NCBI RefSeq assembly: GCF_007991755.1 | Contig: NZ_BJYY01000001.1 | Coordinates: 1 to 64,000 of the forward strand | Reading direction: 5' to 3' | Length of the DNA stretch: 64,000 bases | Source: Cellulomonas aerilata | GTDB taxonomy: Bacteria; Actinomycetota; Actinomycetes; Actinomycetales; Cellulomonadaceae | Shown here: one piece after another, positions 29,022 through 38,339 of the stretch | Layout: every line of letters begins with the position of its first letter | Position numbering within the stretch: the first letter of the stretch is position 1 | The notes under the pieces: generated by a model | Told to the model about the DNA's origin: nothing | Seen by the model: the letters and a program-made list of their open reading frames with translations, nothing else | Database searches by the model: none | Made by a program: the position numbers and the translations under genes

Positions 29022-30062
29022 ATGGTCGATGACGGCACCGCTGCCCCCGTCCCGCCCGCCGCCCGGCACGGGGCCGGGGGCACCGCCGAGACCCACGACG
29101 CCGGCTGGGTGCCGGACGTCCTCGGTGCCGGGTGGAGCGCCCGCACCCTGCCGCTGCGGCCCGACCACGAGGGTGAGGTCGTGGCCACGCTGGTGCGCCG
29201 GGAGAGCACCGGTCCGTCGACCCGCCGCGCGGTGCTGTACCTGCACGGCTACGTCGACTACTTCTTCCAGCGCCACCTGGGCGACGTCTGGGCGGAGCAC
29301 GGGTACGACTTCTACGCCCTGGACCTGCGCAAGTACGGCCGGTCGCTGCGCCGCTGGCAGACGCCGAACGACGTCACGGACCTGCGCACCTACCTCGAGG
29401 AGCTGTCCGCCGCGGCGCACGTGGTGCGCGAGGAGGAGGGTCACGACACCCTCGTGGTGATGGGCCACTCCACCGGCGGCCTGCTCGCGTCGCTGTGGGC
29501 GCACGCCGAGCGCGGCCGGGCGGTCGTCGACGCCGTCGTGCTCAACAGCCCGTGGTTCGACCTCAACCGCGACTGGTTCCAGCGGGTCGTGCTGACCCGC
29601 GTCCTGGACGTCGTCGGCGGCGTGGCGCCCCGCCTGGTCGTCGGGCACCTCGCCGTCCACTACGGGCAGAGCCTGCACGTGGGGTCGGGCGGCCCGTGGG
29701 AGTACGACCTGACGTGGAAGCCGCACGAGGGGTTCCCGATCCGCGCAGGCTGGATCCGGAGCATCCGGCGCGGGCACGCCCGCCTCGCGCGCGGGCTGGC
29801 GATCGACTGCCCGGTGCTCCTGTGCTGCTCCACCCGCAGCGGCCCGCACGACCGGTGGCACGAGGAGCTCGCCACCACCGACTCCGTGCTCGACGTGCGG
29901 CACATGGTCGCCCGGGCGCCGCACCTGGGCGACGACGTCACGGTCGTCCAGGTGCCCGACGGCGTGCACGACCTCGCCCTGTCCGGCGACGTCCCGCGCG
30001 CCCGGTTCCTCGACGAGGTCCTGGCGTGGACGCACGAGACCCTGGACCTCAGTCGCCCTTGA
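29022..30062 (+). CDS. alpha/beta hydrolase (serine hydrolase)
   Basis: A 346-residue hydrolase. YLHGYVDYFF gives the oxyanion-hole region, VMGHSTGGLLAS the nucleophile elbow (G-H-S-T-G), and VPDGVHDLAL near the end the catalytic His. The pattern resembles monoacylglycerol lipase-like hydrolases. The first 40 residues are Ala/Pro-rich without a signal peptide, so the enzyme is likely cytoplasmic. ATG at 29022 is used; the frame is open far upstream only as a shadow of clpB. Its 3' end overlaps that of rtcB by 14 bases on the opposite strand. Substrate unknown. Confidence 0.88.
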   Translation: MVDDGTAAPVPPAARHGAGGTAETHDAGWVPDVLGAGWSARTLPLRPDHEGEVVATLVRRESTGPSTRRAVLYLHGYVDYFFQRHLGDVWAEHGYDFYALDLRKYGRSLRRWQTPNDVTDLRTYLEELSAAAHVVREEEGHDTLVVMGHSTGGLLASLWAHAERGRAVVDAVVLNSPWFDLNRDWFQRVVLTRVLDVVGGVAPRLVVGHLAVHYGQSLHVGSGGPWEYDLTWKPHEGFPIRAGWIRSIRRGHARLARGLAIDCPVLLCCSTRSGPHDRWHEELATTDSVLDVRHMVARAPHLGDDVTVVQVPDGVHDLALSGDVPRARFLDEVLAWTHETLDLSRP

Positions 30063-31224
30063 CGTTGACGAGCTGGCGCAGCGTGTGGCGGATCTCGACG
30101 AGGTCCTCGGCGTCCGCCATCACCTGGTCGATCGGCTTGTAGGCGGCCGGGATCTCGTCGAGGAACGCGTCGGTGTCGCGGTACTCGATCCCCGCCATCG
30201 CCTCGCGCAGCTGGGCCCGGGTGAACGTCCTGCGCGCCTTCGTGCGCGAGTACGCCCGGCCCGCGCCGTGCGGCGCCGAGCACAGCGAGTCCGGCTCGCC
30301 GCGCCCGACGACGACGTAGGACGCGTCGCCCATGGACCCCGGGATCAGCCCGGGCGCACCCCGGGTGGCGAGGATGGCGCCCTTGCGCGAGACCCAGACG
30401 TCGCGACCGAAGTGCCGCTCGTGCTCGGTGAAGTTGTGGTGGCAGTTGATCCGCTCGAGCTGCTCGACCTCGCCGCCCCACCACCGCTGCAGGCACGTCA
30501 CGACGCGGTCCATCATCTCCTCGCGGTTCGCCAGCGCGAAGGCCTGGGCCCACCGCAGGTCGGCGATGTACCGGTCGAACTCCCGGGTGCCCTCGGTCAG
30601 GTGGGCGAGGTCGCGGTCCGGCAGGTCGAGGCCCTCGCGCTGGGCGAGCCGCTGCGCGACGCCGATGTGGTGCTGCGCGATCTTGTTGCCGACCCCGCGC
30701 GAGCCCGAGTGCAGGAACAGCCACACCCGGCCGCGCTCGTCCCGGCTGACCTCGATGAAGTGGTTGCCGGACCCGAGCGTCCCCAGCTGCAGCGTCCAGT
30801 TGCCCGCGTAGCCCGTGGGGTCGAGGCCGACCTCCCGCGCGGCCTCGGTCAGGACGTCCACCCGAGCCTGTGCCGTGGGCGTCAGCCGGGTGTTGTACCT
30901 CCCGGCCGACGTCGGCACCGCCTTCTCGATCCGCTCCCGCAGGACCCGCAGGTCGTGGCCGGCGAGGTCGTCCGTGGTCAGCTGCGTGCGCACGGCGACC
31001 ATCCCGCAGCCGATGTCGACGCCGACGGCCGCCGGCATGATCGCCCGGTCGGTCGGGATCACCGAGCCGACGGTCGCGCCCTTGCCCAGGTGCGCGTCCG
31101 GCATGAGCGCCAGGTGCGGGACGACGAACGGCATCGACGCGGTCCGCAGCGCCTGCGCGCGGGTGTCGTCGTCGAGGATCGACGCCCAGCTGAGGAGCTT
31201 GTCGCCGAGGGTCGTGCGGGTCAC
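30049..31224 (-). CDS. rtcB: RNA-splicing ligase RtcB
   Basis: RtcB joins RNA 2',3'-cyclic phosphate (or 3'-phosphate) ends to 5'-OH ends using GTP and manganese. The 391-residue protein shows MPDAHLGKGATVGSV, GVDIGCGM (metal Cys), GSGNHFIE, FLHSGSRGVGN, the INCHHNF His pair and CSAPHGAGRAYSR, which contains the His that becomes guanylylated. It belongs to the short bacterial form. GTG at 31224 has AGGTGG upstream. No rtcA, archease or RtcR regulator lies nearby, so its RNA target (tRNA repair after nuclease damage is typical) is open. Confidence 0.95.
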   Translation of the reverse strand: MTRTTLGDKLLSWASILDDDTRAQALRTASMPFVVPHLALMPDAHLGKGATVGSVIPTDRAIMPAAVGVDIGCGMVAVRTQLTTDDLAGHDLRVLRERIEKAVPTSAGRYNTRLTPTAQARVDVLTEAAREVGLDPTGYAGNWTLQLGTLGSGNHFIEVSRDERGRVWLFLHSGSRGVGNKIAQHHIGVAQRLAQREGLDLPDRDLAHLTEGTREFDRYIADLRWAQAFALANREEMMDRVVTCLQRWWGGEVEQLERINCHHNFTEHERHFGRDVWVSRKGAILATRGAPGLIPGSMGDASYVVVGRGEPDSLCSAPHGAGRAYSRTKARRTFTRAQLREAMAGIEYRDTDAFLDEIPAAYKPIDQVMADAEDLVEIRHTLRQLVNVKGD

Positions 31225-31525
31225 GGGGCCACCTGTCCGGAGGGTCTGGGGGGTCGACCCAGTCGACCCGGTCCCTGCCGAGGACGCCACCCGGGCGGTC
31301 ACCCCGGCGGCAAGCGAGGCCTGGACGACCGGCCGGCTGCTCCCGTCCCGGGCACCGCCCGCACCGCACGGACACCGCACCGCACCGCACGAGACGGCAC
31401 CGCACGGGCCCCGCACCGGGACGGACCGACTGGGGTCCCGGCCCCAGCCGCCCCTACGATGACCGCGGTGCGCCGGGAAGTCTGGTCGGCAACGTCCGTG
31501 GCGACCCTCGACGGAAGAGCCCACC
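31225..31525. other. 301-bp divergent intergenic region with CACCGCAC repeats
   Basis: The region separates rtcB and nhaA, which point away from each other. Around 31366-31420 the octamer-like unit CACCGCAC or CCGCACCG recurs about six times (for example ACACCGCACCGCACCGCACG). No clear ORF, tRNA or known riboswitch is visible. The nhaA ATG at 31526 is preceded by GGAAGAGCCCACC, a weak ribosome-binding site. Confidence 0.6.
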
Positions 31526-32839
31526 ATGACCGCACCGCGACCCGAGCCCGCCCAGCGCCTGCTCACCCGCCGCTCCTGGGCCGAGACCAGCCGCATCTCG
31601 GAGATCCTGCGCCAGGAGACCGTGGGGGGCGCGATCCTGCTCGTGGCCACGGTCGTCGCGCTGGTCTGGGCGAACTCGCCGGCGGCGGGCTCGTACGCCG
31701 CGCTGCGGGACACCCGGATCGGCCCGGCGGCGCTGCACCTGGACCTGACGGTCGGGGCGTGGGCGGCGGACGGTCTGCTGGCCGTCTTCTTCTTCGTCGT
31801 CGGGCTCGAGCTCAAGCGCGAGTTCGTCGCCGGGGACCTGCGCGACCCGCGGCGGGCCGCACTGCCGATCCTGGCGGCCGTCGGGGGGATGGCGGCCCCG
31901 GCGCTGGTCTACGTGGCGATCGCCGCGGGCGCCGGCGACGACGCGACCCGCGGCTGGGCGATCCCGACCGCGACCGACATCGCGTTCGCCGTCGCCGTCC
32001 TGGCGGTGCTCAGCACGCACCTGCCGGCCGCGCTGCGCACGTTCCTGCTGACCCTGGCCGTGGTCGACGACCTGCTCGCCGTCACGGTGATCGCGATCTT
32101 CTACACCGAGCACCTGGCGCTCACGCCGCTGCTCGGGTCGCTCGCCTGCATCGCGGTGTTCGGGCTCGCCGTGCAGCGCGGCCTGCGCTCGGGGTGGCTG
32201 CTGCTGCCGCTCGCGCTGGGCGCCTGGGCCCTCATGCACGCGTCCGGCATCCACGCCACGGTCGCCGGGGTGCTGCTCGGCTTCACCGTCCCGGTGGTCC
32301 GCAGCGTGCGGGCGGGCGGCCCGGACACCGGACCCGGGCTCGCCGAGCACCTCGAGCACCGGTTCCGGCCGATCTCGGCGGGGCTCGCGGTCCCCGTGTT
32401 CGCACTCTTCGCGGCGGGGGTCACCGTGGGCGGGCTGTCCGGTCTGGTCGACGCGCTGCAGGACCGCGTCGCCCTGGGCATCGTGGCCGCCCTCGTCGTC
32501 GGCAAGACCGTGGGGATCCTGGGGACCACCGCCCTGGTGTCGCGGTTCACCCACGCCCGGCTGGACGAGCGCCTGCGGTGGCTCGACGTCCTGGGGCTCG
32601 CCCTGCTCGGGGGCATCGGGTTCACCGTGTCGCTGCTGGTCGGCGACCTGGCGTTCGGCACCGGCAGCCCCCGGGAGGAGCACGTCAAGGTCGGCGTGCT
32701 GACCGGGTCCGTGGTCTCCGCGCTGCTCGCCTCGGTGGTGCTCCGCGCGCGCAACCGCGCCTACCGCCGGATCGAAGCCGAGGAGACGACGGACGACGAC
32801 GCCGACGGCGTCCCGGACGTCTTCCAGCGCCCGGCGTGA
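31526..32839 (+). CDS. nhaA: Na+/H+ antiporter NhaA
   Basis: NhaA exchanges sodium for protons to keep cytoplasmic pH and sodium in range. The 437-residue protein has the family signatures [27 protein letters not shown] (Asp in the crossed helix IV) and [10 protein letters not shown] (the paired ion-binding Asp residues). About 12 membrane helices are expected. An acidic C-terminal tail ([13 protein letters not shown]) extends beyond the usual end. ATG at 31526 fits the family N terminus ([16 protein letters not shown]). Confidence 0.95.
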   Translation: MTAPRPEPAQRLLTRRSWAETSRISEILRQETVGGAILLVATVVALVWANSPAAGSYAALRDTRIGPAALHLDLTVGAWAADGLLAVFFFVVGLELKREFVAGDLRDPRRAALPILAAVGGMAAPALVYVAIAAGAGDDATRGWAIPTATDIAFAVAVLAVLSTHLPAALRTFLLTLAVVDDLLAVTVIAIFYTEHLALTPLLGSLACIAVFGLAVQRGLRSGWLLLPLALGAWALMHASGIHATVAGVLLGFTVPVVRSVRAGGPDTGPGLAEHLEHRFRPISAGLAVPVFALFAAGVTVGGLSGLVDALQDRVALGIVAALVVGKTVGILGTTALVSRFTHARLDERLRWLDVLGLALLGGIGFTVSLLVGDLAFGTGSPREEHVKVGVLTGSVVSALLASVVLRARNRAYRRIEAEETTDDDADGVPDVFQRPA

Positions 32840-32945
32840 GCCCGCGCCGGCCGGCGGGTCGGGCGGCATCGGACATCGGTCCGGACGGCGGGTCGGACGG
32901 CACGGGAAACTGGTCCGGACGGCGGTCCGGACGGCGTCGCGACCG

Positions 32946-33383
32946 TCAGACCAGGACGAGCTCGCGCGTCCCGCGGCCGACAGGCTCGACGTCGTCGAGC
33001 GCGACGGCCGTCCCGGGCGCCTGCAGCGTGCGGGCGGGCCGGTCCGCCTCGGGCTGCGTGGGGGCCGCCGGGGCGTCGGGCAGGGCCGGCGTCGCGGCGG
33101 GCGTCGCGGCGGCGGGAGCCCCGCGCCGCAGGACGAGGATGGTCCCGATCGCGATCGGGCCGTTGACGACCGCGGGCGCGCCGAGCCAGAAGGAGTCGAT
33201 GAGGAGCGCGTAGACGCCCCACAGCAGGTTCCCGGCGAGGGCGATGACCTGCGTGCTCACGGCGATGCCGGCGAGCCGTGCCGGGTCGTGGCGGTGCTTC
33301 CAGACGCGGGCGCCCTGGGGCAGCCAGAGCAGGAACGAGGTGAGCGAGGCCATCATGCCGATGGCCTCCGTAGCGGCGTGCAT
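32946..33383 (-). CDS. PQ-loop/SemiSWEET-like small membrane protein
   Basis: A 145-residue protein with three membrane helices in the first 85 residues: TSFLLWLPQGARVWKHR, GIAVSTQVIALAGNLLWGVY and VVNGPIAIGTILVL. The LP-Q in helix 1 and the LLWGVY segment resemble the three-helix SemiSWEET/PQ-loop half transporters, which dimerise to move sugars. The remaining 60 residues are an Ala/Pro-rich cytoplasmic tail. Start is the ATG at 33383. Family assignment is by pattern only and the substrate is unknown. It is convergent with nhaA. Confidence 0.65.
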   Translation of the reverse strand: MHAATEAIGMMASLTSFLLWLPQGARVWKHRHDPARLAGIAVSTQVIALAGNLLWGVYALLIDSFWLGAPAVVNGPIAIGTILVLRRGAPAAATPAATPALPDAPAAPTQPEADRPARTLQAPGTAVALDDVEPVGRGTRELVLV

Positions 33384-33676
33384 GTCTCTCCGGTGTCGCG
33401 CCCGGCAGGGGTGCGCCGGGGTTGGGGGCTGGTCCGTCCCCGCGCACCGGTCGGCACGCGGGCACAGCGCAGCGGCGCGCGGGTCGCGCGCGCCGGGGTC
33501 TGCGCCGGAGGCCCGTCGCCGTCGGCGGCGGGCCGATCCCCAGATCGACGGCCGCCCTCACCCTGTGAGGGGGCACGGGTGCGGCCCGCGCCACATCGGT
33601 CAGCCCTGCCGGCCGTCCCTGCCGGTCGACCCTGCCAATCAGCCCTGCCGGTCAGCCCTGCTGGCCGTCCCGCCGG
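33384..33676. repeat. 293-bp intergenic stretch with CAGCCCTGCCGGTC direct repeats
   Basis: Between the PQ-loop gene and the Gfo/Idh/MocA gene no coding frame looks real. From about 33599 to 33680 the unit CAGCCCTGCCGGTC or close variants (GACCCTGCC, CGTCCCTGCCGG) repeats five or six times. The copies are imperfect, unevenly spaced and without the palindromes of a CRISPR repeat. Confidence 0.6.
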
Positions 33677-34726
33677 TCAGCCGCGCGCCGAGCGGTCCAC
33701 GACGGGGAAGTCGCGGTGCAGCGACTCGATGAGGGCCAGGACCACCACGGCGTCGCGGGGGTCCACCGGCAGGGGCCCGCCGGACGTCAGCGACCGCGCG
33801 AGCGTCCGGTAGAAGCCGGCGTAGTCCCCCGGCACGGTCGGCACCGGCCGCAGGTCGCCGTCGACGCCGAGCTGCCCCCACCGGGACTCCGGGTAGCGGC
33901 CGTGGTCCGCGTCGCTCGGACGCCCGCCGGCGAGCAGTGACGACTCCTGGGGGTCCAGCCCCCACGACGTGTACGCCGCCGCCGACCCCAGCACGTGGAA
34001 CCGCGGCCCGACCTGCGCGGCCATGGCGTTCATCCACAGGTGCGAGCGCACACCGGACCGGTGCAACAGGGACACGAACGAGTCGTCGTCGGCGGCCGCG
34101 CCGGGCCGGTGCGCGGTCAGCTCGGCATACGCCTGCTCGACCGGCCCGAACAGCCCGATCGCCTGGTCGATCAGGTGGGTCCCCAGGTCGTAGAGGATCC
34201 CGCCGCCCTGCGCCGGCGTCGCGGCGGCCTTCCACGCCTTGGTCTCCGTGGCGCGCCACCACTCGAACCGCGACTCGAAGCGGCGCACCGTCCCCAGCGC
34301 GCCGTCGTCGACCAACGAGCGCAGCGTCACGTAGTCGCCGTCCCAGCGCCGGTTCTGGAACACGGTGAGCGGGACGCCGGCCCGGTCGGCGTGCTCGATG
34401 AGCCTCTCGCCCTCGGCGGCGGTCGCGCACAGCGGCTTGTCCACCACGACAGCGAGCCGGGCGTCGACCGCGCGGCGGGCGAGGTCGGCGTGCGTCGCGG
34501 GCGGCGACCCGACGACGACGAGGTCGAGGTCACCGGCCGCGTCGAACAGCTCCTCGACGGTCGGCACGACCCGCACGCCCGGGTGGCGACGGGCCGCCTC
34601 GGCGGCGCGCTCGGCGTCGCCGGTGACGACCACGTCGAGGGAGTAGTCCTCGTCGGCTGCGAGGAACGGGGCGTGGAAGACCTGGCCGGCCAGGCCGTAC
34701 CCGATGAGGGCGGTGCGGATGCTCAC
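33677..34726 (-). CDS. Gfo/Idh/MocA-family NAD(P)-dependent oxidoreductase
   Basis: A 349-residue sugar or inositol dehydrogenase-like protein. The Rossmann start is TALIGYGLAGQVFHAPFL, followed by DLVVVGSPPATHADLA and VVVDKPLCATAAEGERL, which carries the E/D-K-P motif with catalytic Lys. GGGILYDLGTHLIDQAIGLF gives the D-x-x-x-H active-site helix. VFHAPF places it with the YhhX/GFO-like group of cytoplasmic oxidoreductases. GTG at 34726 starts the protein. It is 54 bases behind the SARP gene on the same strand. Substrate unknown. Confidence 0.92.
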   Translation of the reverse strand: MSIRTALIGYGLAGQVFHAPFLAADEDYSLDVVVTGDAERAAEAARRHPGVRVVPTVEELFDAAGDLDLVVVGSPPATHADLARRAVDARLAVVVDKPLCATAAEGERLIEHADRAGVPLTVFQNRRWDGDYVTLRSLVDDGALGTVRRFESRFEWWRATETKAWKAAATPAQGGGILYDLGTHLIDQAIGLFGPVEQAYAELTAHRPGAAADDDSFVSLLHRSGVRSHLWMNAMAAQVGPRFHVLGSAAAYTSWGLDPQESSLLAGGRPSDADHGRYPESRWGQLGVDGDLRPVPTVPGDYAGFYRTLARSLTSGGPLPVDPRDAVVVLALIESLHRDFPVVDRSARG

Positions 34727-34780
34727 GGTCCGCGACCCTACGCGCGTCGGCCCCGCTGCGGGCGGACCGGCGTCAGCCGG

Positions 34781-37700
34781 TCAGCGACCACCCCGGCGGG
34801 CACCGGCAGGCTCGGGGTCCTCGGCAGGGGGCTCCGCCGCCCGCCGCCGTCCCTTCGGGGAGCCCACGTTGCGCCAGCGCGCCTCGGCGGCCGCGGCCAG
34901 CCGGGCCTCGTGCACGCTGCCGGCCGCCGTGAGGTGGAAGGCACGGTGCCGGTGGGCGAGGGCCGCGAGGTGGACCAGGCCGGCTCGCTCGGCGACGTCC
35001 GCCGCGCCGGCGACCGAGGCCGCGGCGTCGGCGTGCCGGCCGTCGGCGGACCGCATGGCAGCCCGCGCGACGAGCTTGAGCACGGACTCGCGCGGGAAGG
35101 CGGTCTGGCCCTCGACCGCCTCCTCGAACTGGTCGAAGCGCCGTCGGGCGCTCGGTGCGTCGGTGTGCGCCTCCAGGACGGCGAGCCGGGCAGCCGCCTC
35201 GGGCACCAGCAGGGTGACGCCCGTGCGCCGGGAGTCCTCGATCACCTGGGTCAGCCAGGGGCGCGCCTCGTCGGGACGGCCGAGCTCCATCGCCAGGGCG
35301 GCCGAGGCGCACGCCCGCAGCGCCCGCACGAGCGGCGACGCGTTCGCCGGCGTGGGCGCCGCATCGGCCTGCATCGCCGCGCCGAAGTCGTAGCGCTCGG
35401 TCGCCACCCGGATGGCGAGCCACTGGTACCGCAGGGGGTCGGCGAGCAGACCCTGCTCGGCCGCCGCGGTCAGCAGCGACCGGGCCTCGCGCCGTCCGAG
35501 GTCGTGCGCGACCAGCGCCCGGACGGCGAGCAGGGCGCCGGAGCCGGCCGCCGCACCTCGGCCCCCGGCGGACCGGCCCAGGCCGACCTCCGCCGCCGCG
35601 GCATCGCCCACGACGGCGCCGGCGATCCACCCGCCGGCCAGGGCGTCGGCACGCACGTCGGGATCGGTCGCCAGGCCGAGGGCCTGCTTGGACACCCGGC
35701 GGACGGCGCGGAACTTGCGCTGCGGGATGCCGACGTCCCAGATGTACCGCGTGCGCGCGGAGGCCCGCAGGTCGGGGTCGCCCTGCGCGTCCGCCTCCCG
35801 GATGGCCTGCTGGCTGCGCACGGTCAGGTGGTCCACGTCCGTGGGTGCTCCGGCGTACGGCCACGCGGGCGCCACGGCCGGCGTCGCCGACGGCGCACCG
35901 ACGTCGGGCGGCCGCCGGTCCACCGGCGGGGTCGCCGTCCCACCGGCGGGCGGGGCGTCCGGCTCGCGGGTCGGGGCGGGGGCGATCGTCCCCTCGACCA
36001 CCTGCCTGCTCTTGAGCTCGAGCCGGGCGCGGTCGGGCAGCCCGTGCGCGCGTGCGGTCGAGGCGCCCGCCGCGTACGCCGCCCGCGCCTCGTGGGTCCG
36101 GCCCAGCAGCGCCGCCGCGTCGCCCCACCGCTCGTACAGCTCGGCCCGGTCGGCGGGCGTGGCGTTGCTCTCCTCGCTCGTCCGGCACAGCCGCCGCAGG
36201 TGGAGGCGGGCGCGCTCGTGCTGGTGGTCCTCGACCGCGTCGGCGGCCGCGTCCATCGCGGCGGCCCGGGCCAGCTGCGGCTCACCGGCCCGGGTCCAGT
36301 GCTCCACGCGCTCCGCGGCGGTGATGTAGGCCTGCTCGGCGACCCGGCGGTGCAGCTGACGGCGGGCGCTGGGCCGCAGCCAGGTCTGCACGAGGTCGTT
36401 GAAGAGGGCGTCGCGCGGCACGAGCCCGGCCTGGGTGGACTTCAGCAGCGCGAGGTCGGTGAGGTGGTCCAGCGTGGTCCGCAGCCACTGGAAGTCGTTC
36501 GCGCCGGCCGCCAGTCCGAGCCCGGACGTCAGCGGCAGCAGCAGCTCGACGGTGACGGGTCGGCCCACCACGGCGACCAGCTGGAGCAGGTCCAGGGCGT
36601 TCGGGGGCAGGTGGTCGACCGCCTCGGTGAGCAGCTGACGCACCGTCGCGTCCGTCTCCCCGGGGACCTGCGGCTGCAGGACGACCAGCCCCGAGCTGGT
36701 CGCGGCGATGCGGCCGGCGGCGGCCCACTCGCGCACCAGCGCCACGACGGCGCCCGCCGCTCCGCCGGTCTGCGCCAGCACGTCCTGCACGAGCTGCTCG
36801 GAGACCTCCCCGCGCAGCAGCGCCGCGCACAGCTCGGCCACCTCCTCGGACTCCAGCGGCGGCAGCGTCAGCCGGCTGGCCGGGCCGCCCCAGCGCCGGA
36901 CGAGCGTGGTCGCGCGCCCGTCGGCGAGCGCCGGCCGGCCCGCGACGAAGACGCACACGGGTCCGGTCAGGGTCGCCAGCCGCTCGGCCAGCGCGTCGAC
37001 CGCCTCCCGGGGCAGCACGTGGGCGTCGTCCACCAGGACGGCGACGGCGCCGCCCCCGGCCCGCGGGCGTGCGTCCCCGGCGGGTCCCGCGCCGGTGGCG
37101 CGCTCGGCGGCCGCGCGGACCGCCGGCCACGGGTCGTCCGTCGGTGTGCACGTCACCGTCGTGAGCGGCACGCCGCCGGCGGAGACGGCGTGCTCGACCA
37201 GCCGGGTCTTGCCCGATCGCGGCTCGCCGGTCAGGCAGACCATCGCAGGGGCCCCGGTGGCGGCGACCGTCTCGAGCAGCTCGCCGATCCACTCCGACTC
37301 GTGCGTCCGGCCGCTGAACGGCGGCACCGGCGGGGCGACCGGCTCGTCCGCCAGCAGCTCGAGGTACAGCTTGCGCGTCGCGGGGGACGGGTCCGCCCCG
37401 ACGTCCTCGGCCAGCACGCGCCGGCAGCGGTCGTAGGTCTTGAGGGCCAGCGCCGTCTCGCCCATGCCGCGCTGCGCGCGCATGAGCACGCGGAACGCCC
37501 GCTCCGAGACGGGCTCGGCGTGCAGGGTCCGCTCGGCGAACGCGATTGCGTCGTGCCACCAGCCCAGCGCGGCCGCGGCTTCGGCGGCGTCGGCCACCAT
37601 GGTCCGGTAGGTCGCCGCGAGCGCGTCCCGCTCGCGCACGCTCCAGTCGGCGGTCTCGTTCTGCGCCCGGAACTCGCCGAGGTACACCGCCTCGGCCTCG

Positions 37701-38113
37701 CGCGTGGTCGTGACCACCTGCGCGGACGCCCCGGCCATCATCTCCCGGCGCGCCTGGTGGGCCAGCGTCCGGAACGCGTGCGCGTCGACCCAGGCGCCGG
37801 TCAGGACCAGCCCGCCGAGGCTGCGCTGCACGCAGTCCTCGCCGAGGACCTTACGCAGCCGGGACGCCGCGTTGCGCAGGCTGGCGCGGCCGCGGGCCTC
37901 GTCCACCTTGGGCCACAGCGCCTCGGTCAGGACGTCCACGGCGACGGGCTCGTTGACCCGCACCGCGAGCAGCCTCAGCAGGTCCGCGGTCTGGGAGGTG
38001 AGCCACTCCGCCGGCTGCACGACGGTCCCGTTCGCGCGCCGGACGCGCAGCGGCCCGAGCACCCGGATCTCCAGGGACTCGTACAGGACGTCGTCGTACT
38101 GCACCACGGACAT
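34781..38113 (-). CDS. large SARP/AfsR-type regulator: winged helix, BTAD and ATPase domains
   Basis: A 1110-residue regulator. Residues 15-105 form an OmpR-type winged helix (IRVLGPLRVRRANG, then ASLRNAASRLRKVLGEDC). Residues 115-255 are the bacterial transcriptional activation domain with TPR helices (ERDALAATYRTMVADAAE, SERAFRVLMRAQRGMGE, then LALKTYDRCRRVLAEDVG). An AAA/STAND ATPase follows (Walker A GEPRSGKTRLV near 305; Walker B AVLVDDAHVL), then about 600 residues of helical repeats. I start at the ATG 38113, giving MSVVQYDDVLYESLEIRVLG. This is the AfsR layout of regulators that switch on secondary metabolism or secreted functions. No biosynthetic cluster is adjacent; the copper/peroxidase genes downstream in coordinates are candidate targets. 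Confidence 0.9.
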   Translation of the reverse strand: MSVVQYDDVLYESLEIRVLGPLRVRRANGTVVQPAEWLTSQTADLLRLLAVRVNEPVAVDVLTEALWPKVDEARGRASLRNAASRLRKVLGEDCVQRSLGGLVLTGAWVDAHAFRTLAHQARREMMAGASAQVVTTTREAEAVYLGEFRAQNETADWSVRERDALAATYRTMVADAAEAAAALGWWHDAIAFAERTLHAEPVSERAFRVLMRAQRGMGETALALKTYDRCRRVLAEDVGADPSPATRKLYLELLADEPVAPPVPPFSGRTHESEWIGELLETVAATGAPAMVCLTGEPRSGKTRLVEHAVSAGGVPLTTVTCTPTDDPWPAVRAAAERATGAGPAGDARPRAGGGAVAVLVDDAHVLPREAVDALAERLATLTGPVCVFVAGRPALADGRATTLVRRWGGPASRLTLPPLESEEVAELCAALLRGEVSEQLVQDVLAQTGGAAGAVVALVREWAAAGRIAATSSGLVVLQPQVPGETDATVRQLLTEAVDHLPPNALDLLQLVAVVGRPVTVELLLPLTSGLGLAAGANDFQWLRTTLDHLTDLALLKSTQAGLVPRDALFNDLVQTWLRPSARRQLHRRVAEQAYITAAERVEHWTRAGEPQLARAAAMDAAADAVEDHQHERARLHLRRLCRTSEESNATPADRAELYERWGDAAALLGRTHEARAAYAAGASTARAHGLPDRARLELKSRQVVEGTIAPAPTREPDAPPAGGTATPPVDRRPPDVGAPSATPAVAPAWPYAGAPTDVDHLTVRSQQAIREADAQGDPDLRASARTRYIWDVGIPQRKFRAVRRVSKQALGLATDPDVRADALAGGWIAGAVVGDAAAAEVGLGRSAGGRGAAAGSGALLAVRALVAHDLGRREARSLLTAAAEQGLLADPLRYQWLAIRVATERYDFGAAMQADAAPTPANASPLVRALRACASAALAMELGRPDEARPWLTQVIEDSRRTGVTLLVPEAAARLAVLEAHTDAPSARRRFDQFEEAVEGQTAFPRESVLKLVARAAMRSADGRHADAAASVAGAADVAERAGLVHLAALAHRHRAFHLTAAGSVHEARLAAAAEARWRNVGSPKGRRRAAEPPAEDPEPAGARRGGR

Positions 38114-38339
38114 CCGCAACCCCCGGGACAACCAGCGTCGGGCACCGCCCGGCCTTCCCACGGACCGCGTCGGTTGCGCGGAACCTACTGCATGGAGTGA
38201 CGGGTTCGGAGCCGTTCGTGACGGTCTACCACCCCCTCCGCATGGCGGCTACCCCCCGGCGGACCTGCCCACGCCACCCGTGCCCGCGGTCGCGACCAGC
38301 GGGTTCCCTCGTCCGGGGCCCGTGCGACGACCCTCCCGG

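Noticed and set aside
30085-33213. 1042-codon plus-strand open frame across rtcB and nhaA
   Set aside because: It is antisense to rtcB and out of frame with nhaA, both of which have unmistakable motifs.
33599-33680. Possible CRISPR or integron repeats with CAGCCCTGCCGGTC
   Set aside because: Spacing is irregular, copies are imperfect and no spacer or integrase is associated.
34773-36188. A second 471-codon minus-strand frame inside the SARP gene region, suggesting a frameshift
   Set aside because: The SARP frame is continuous from 38113 to 34781 with conserved composition; the other frame is Arg-rich and motif-free.
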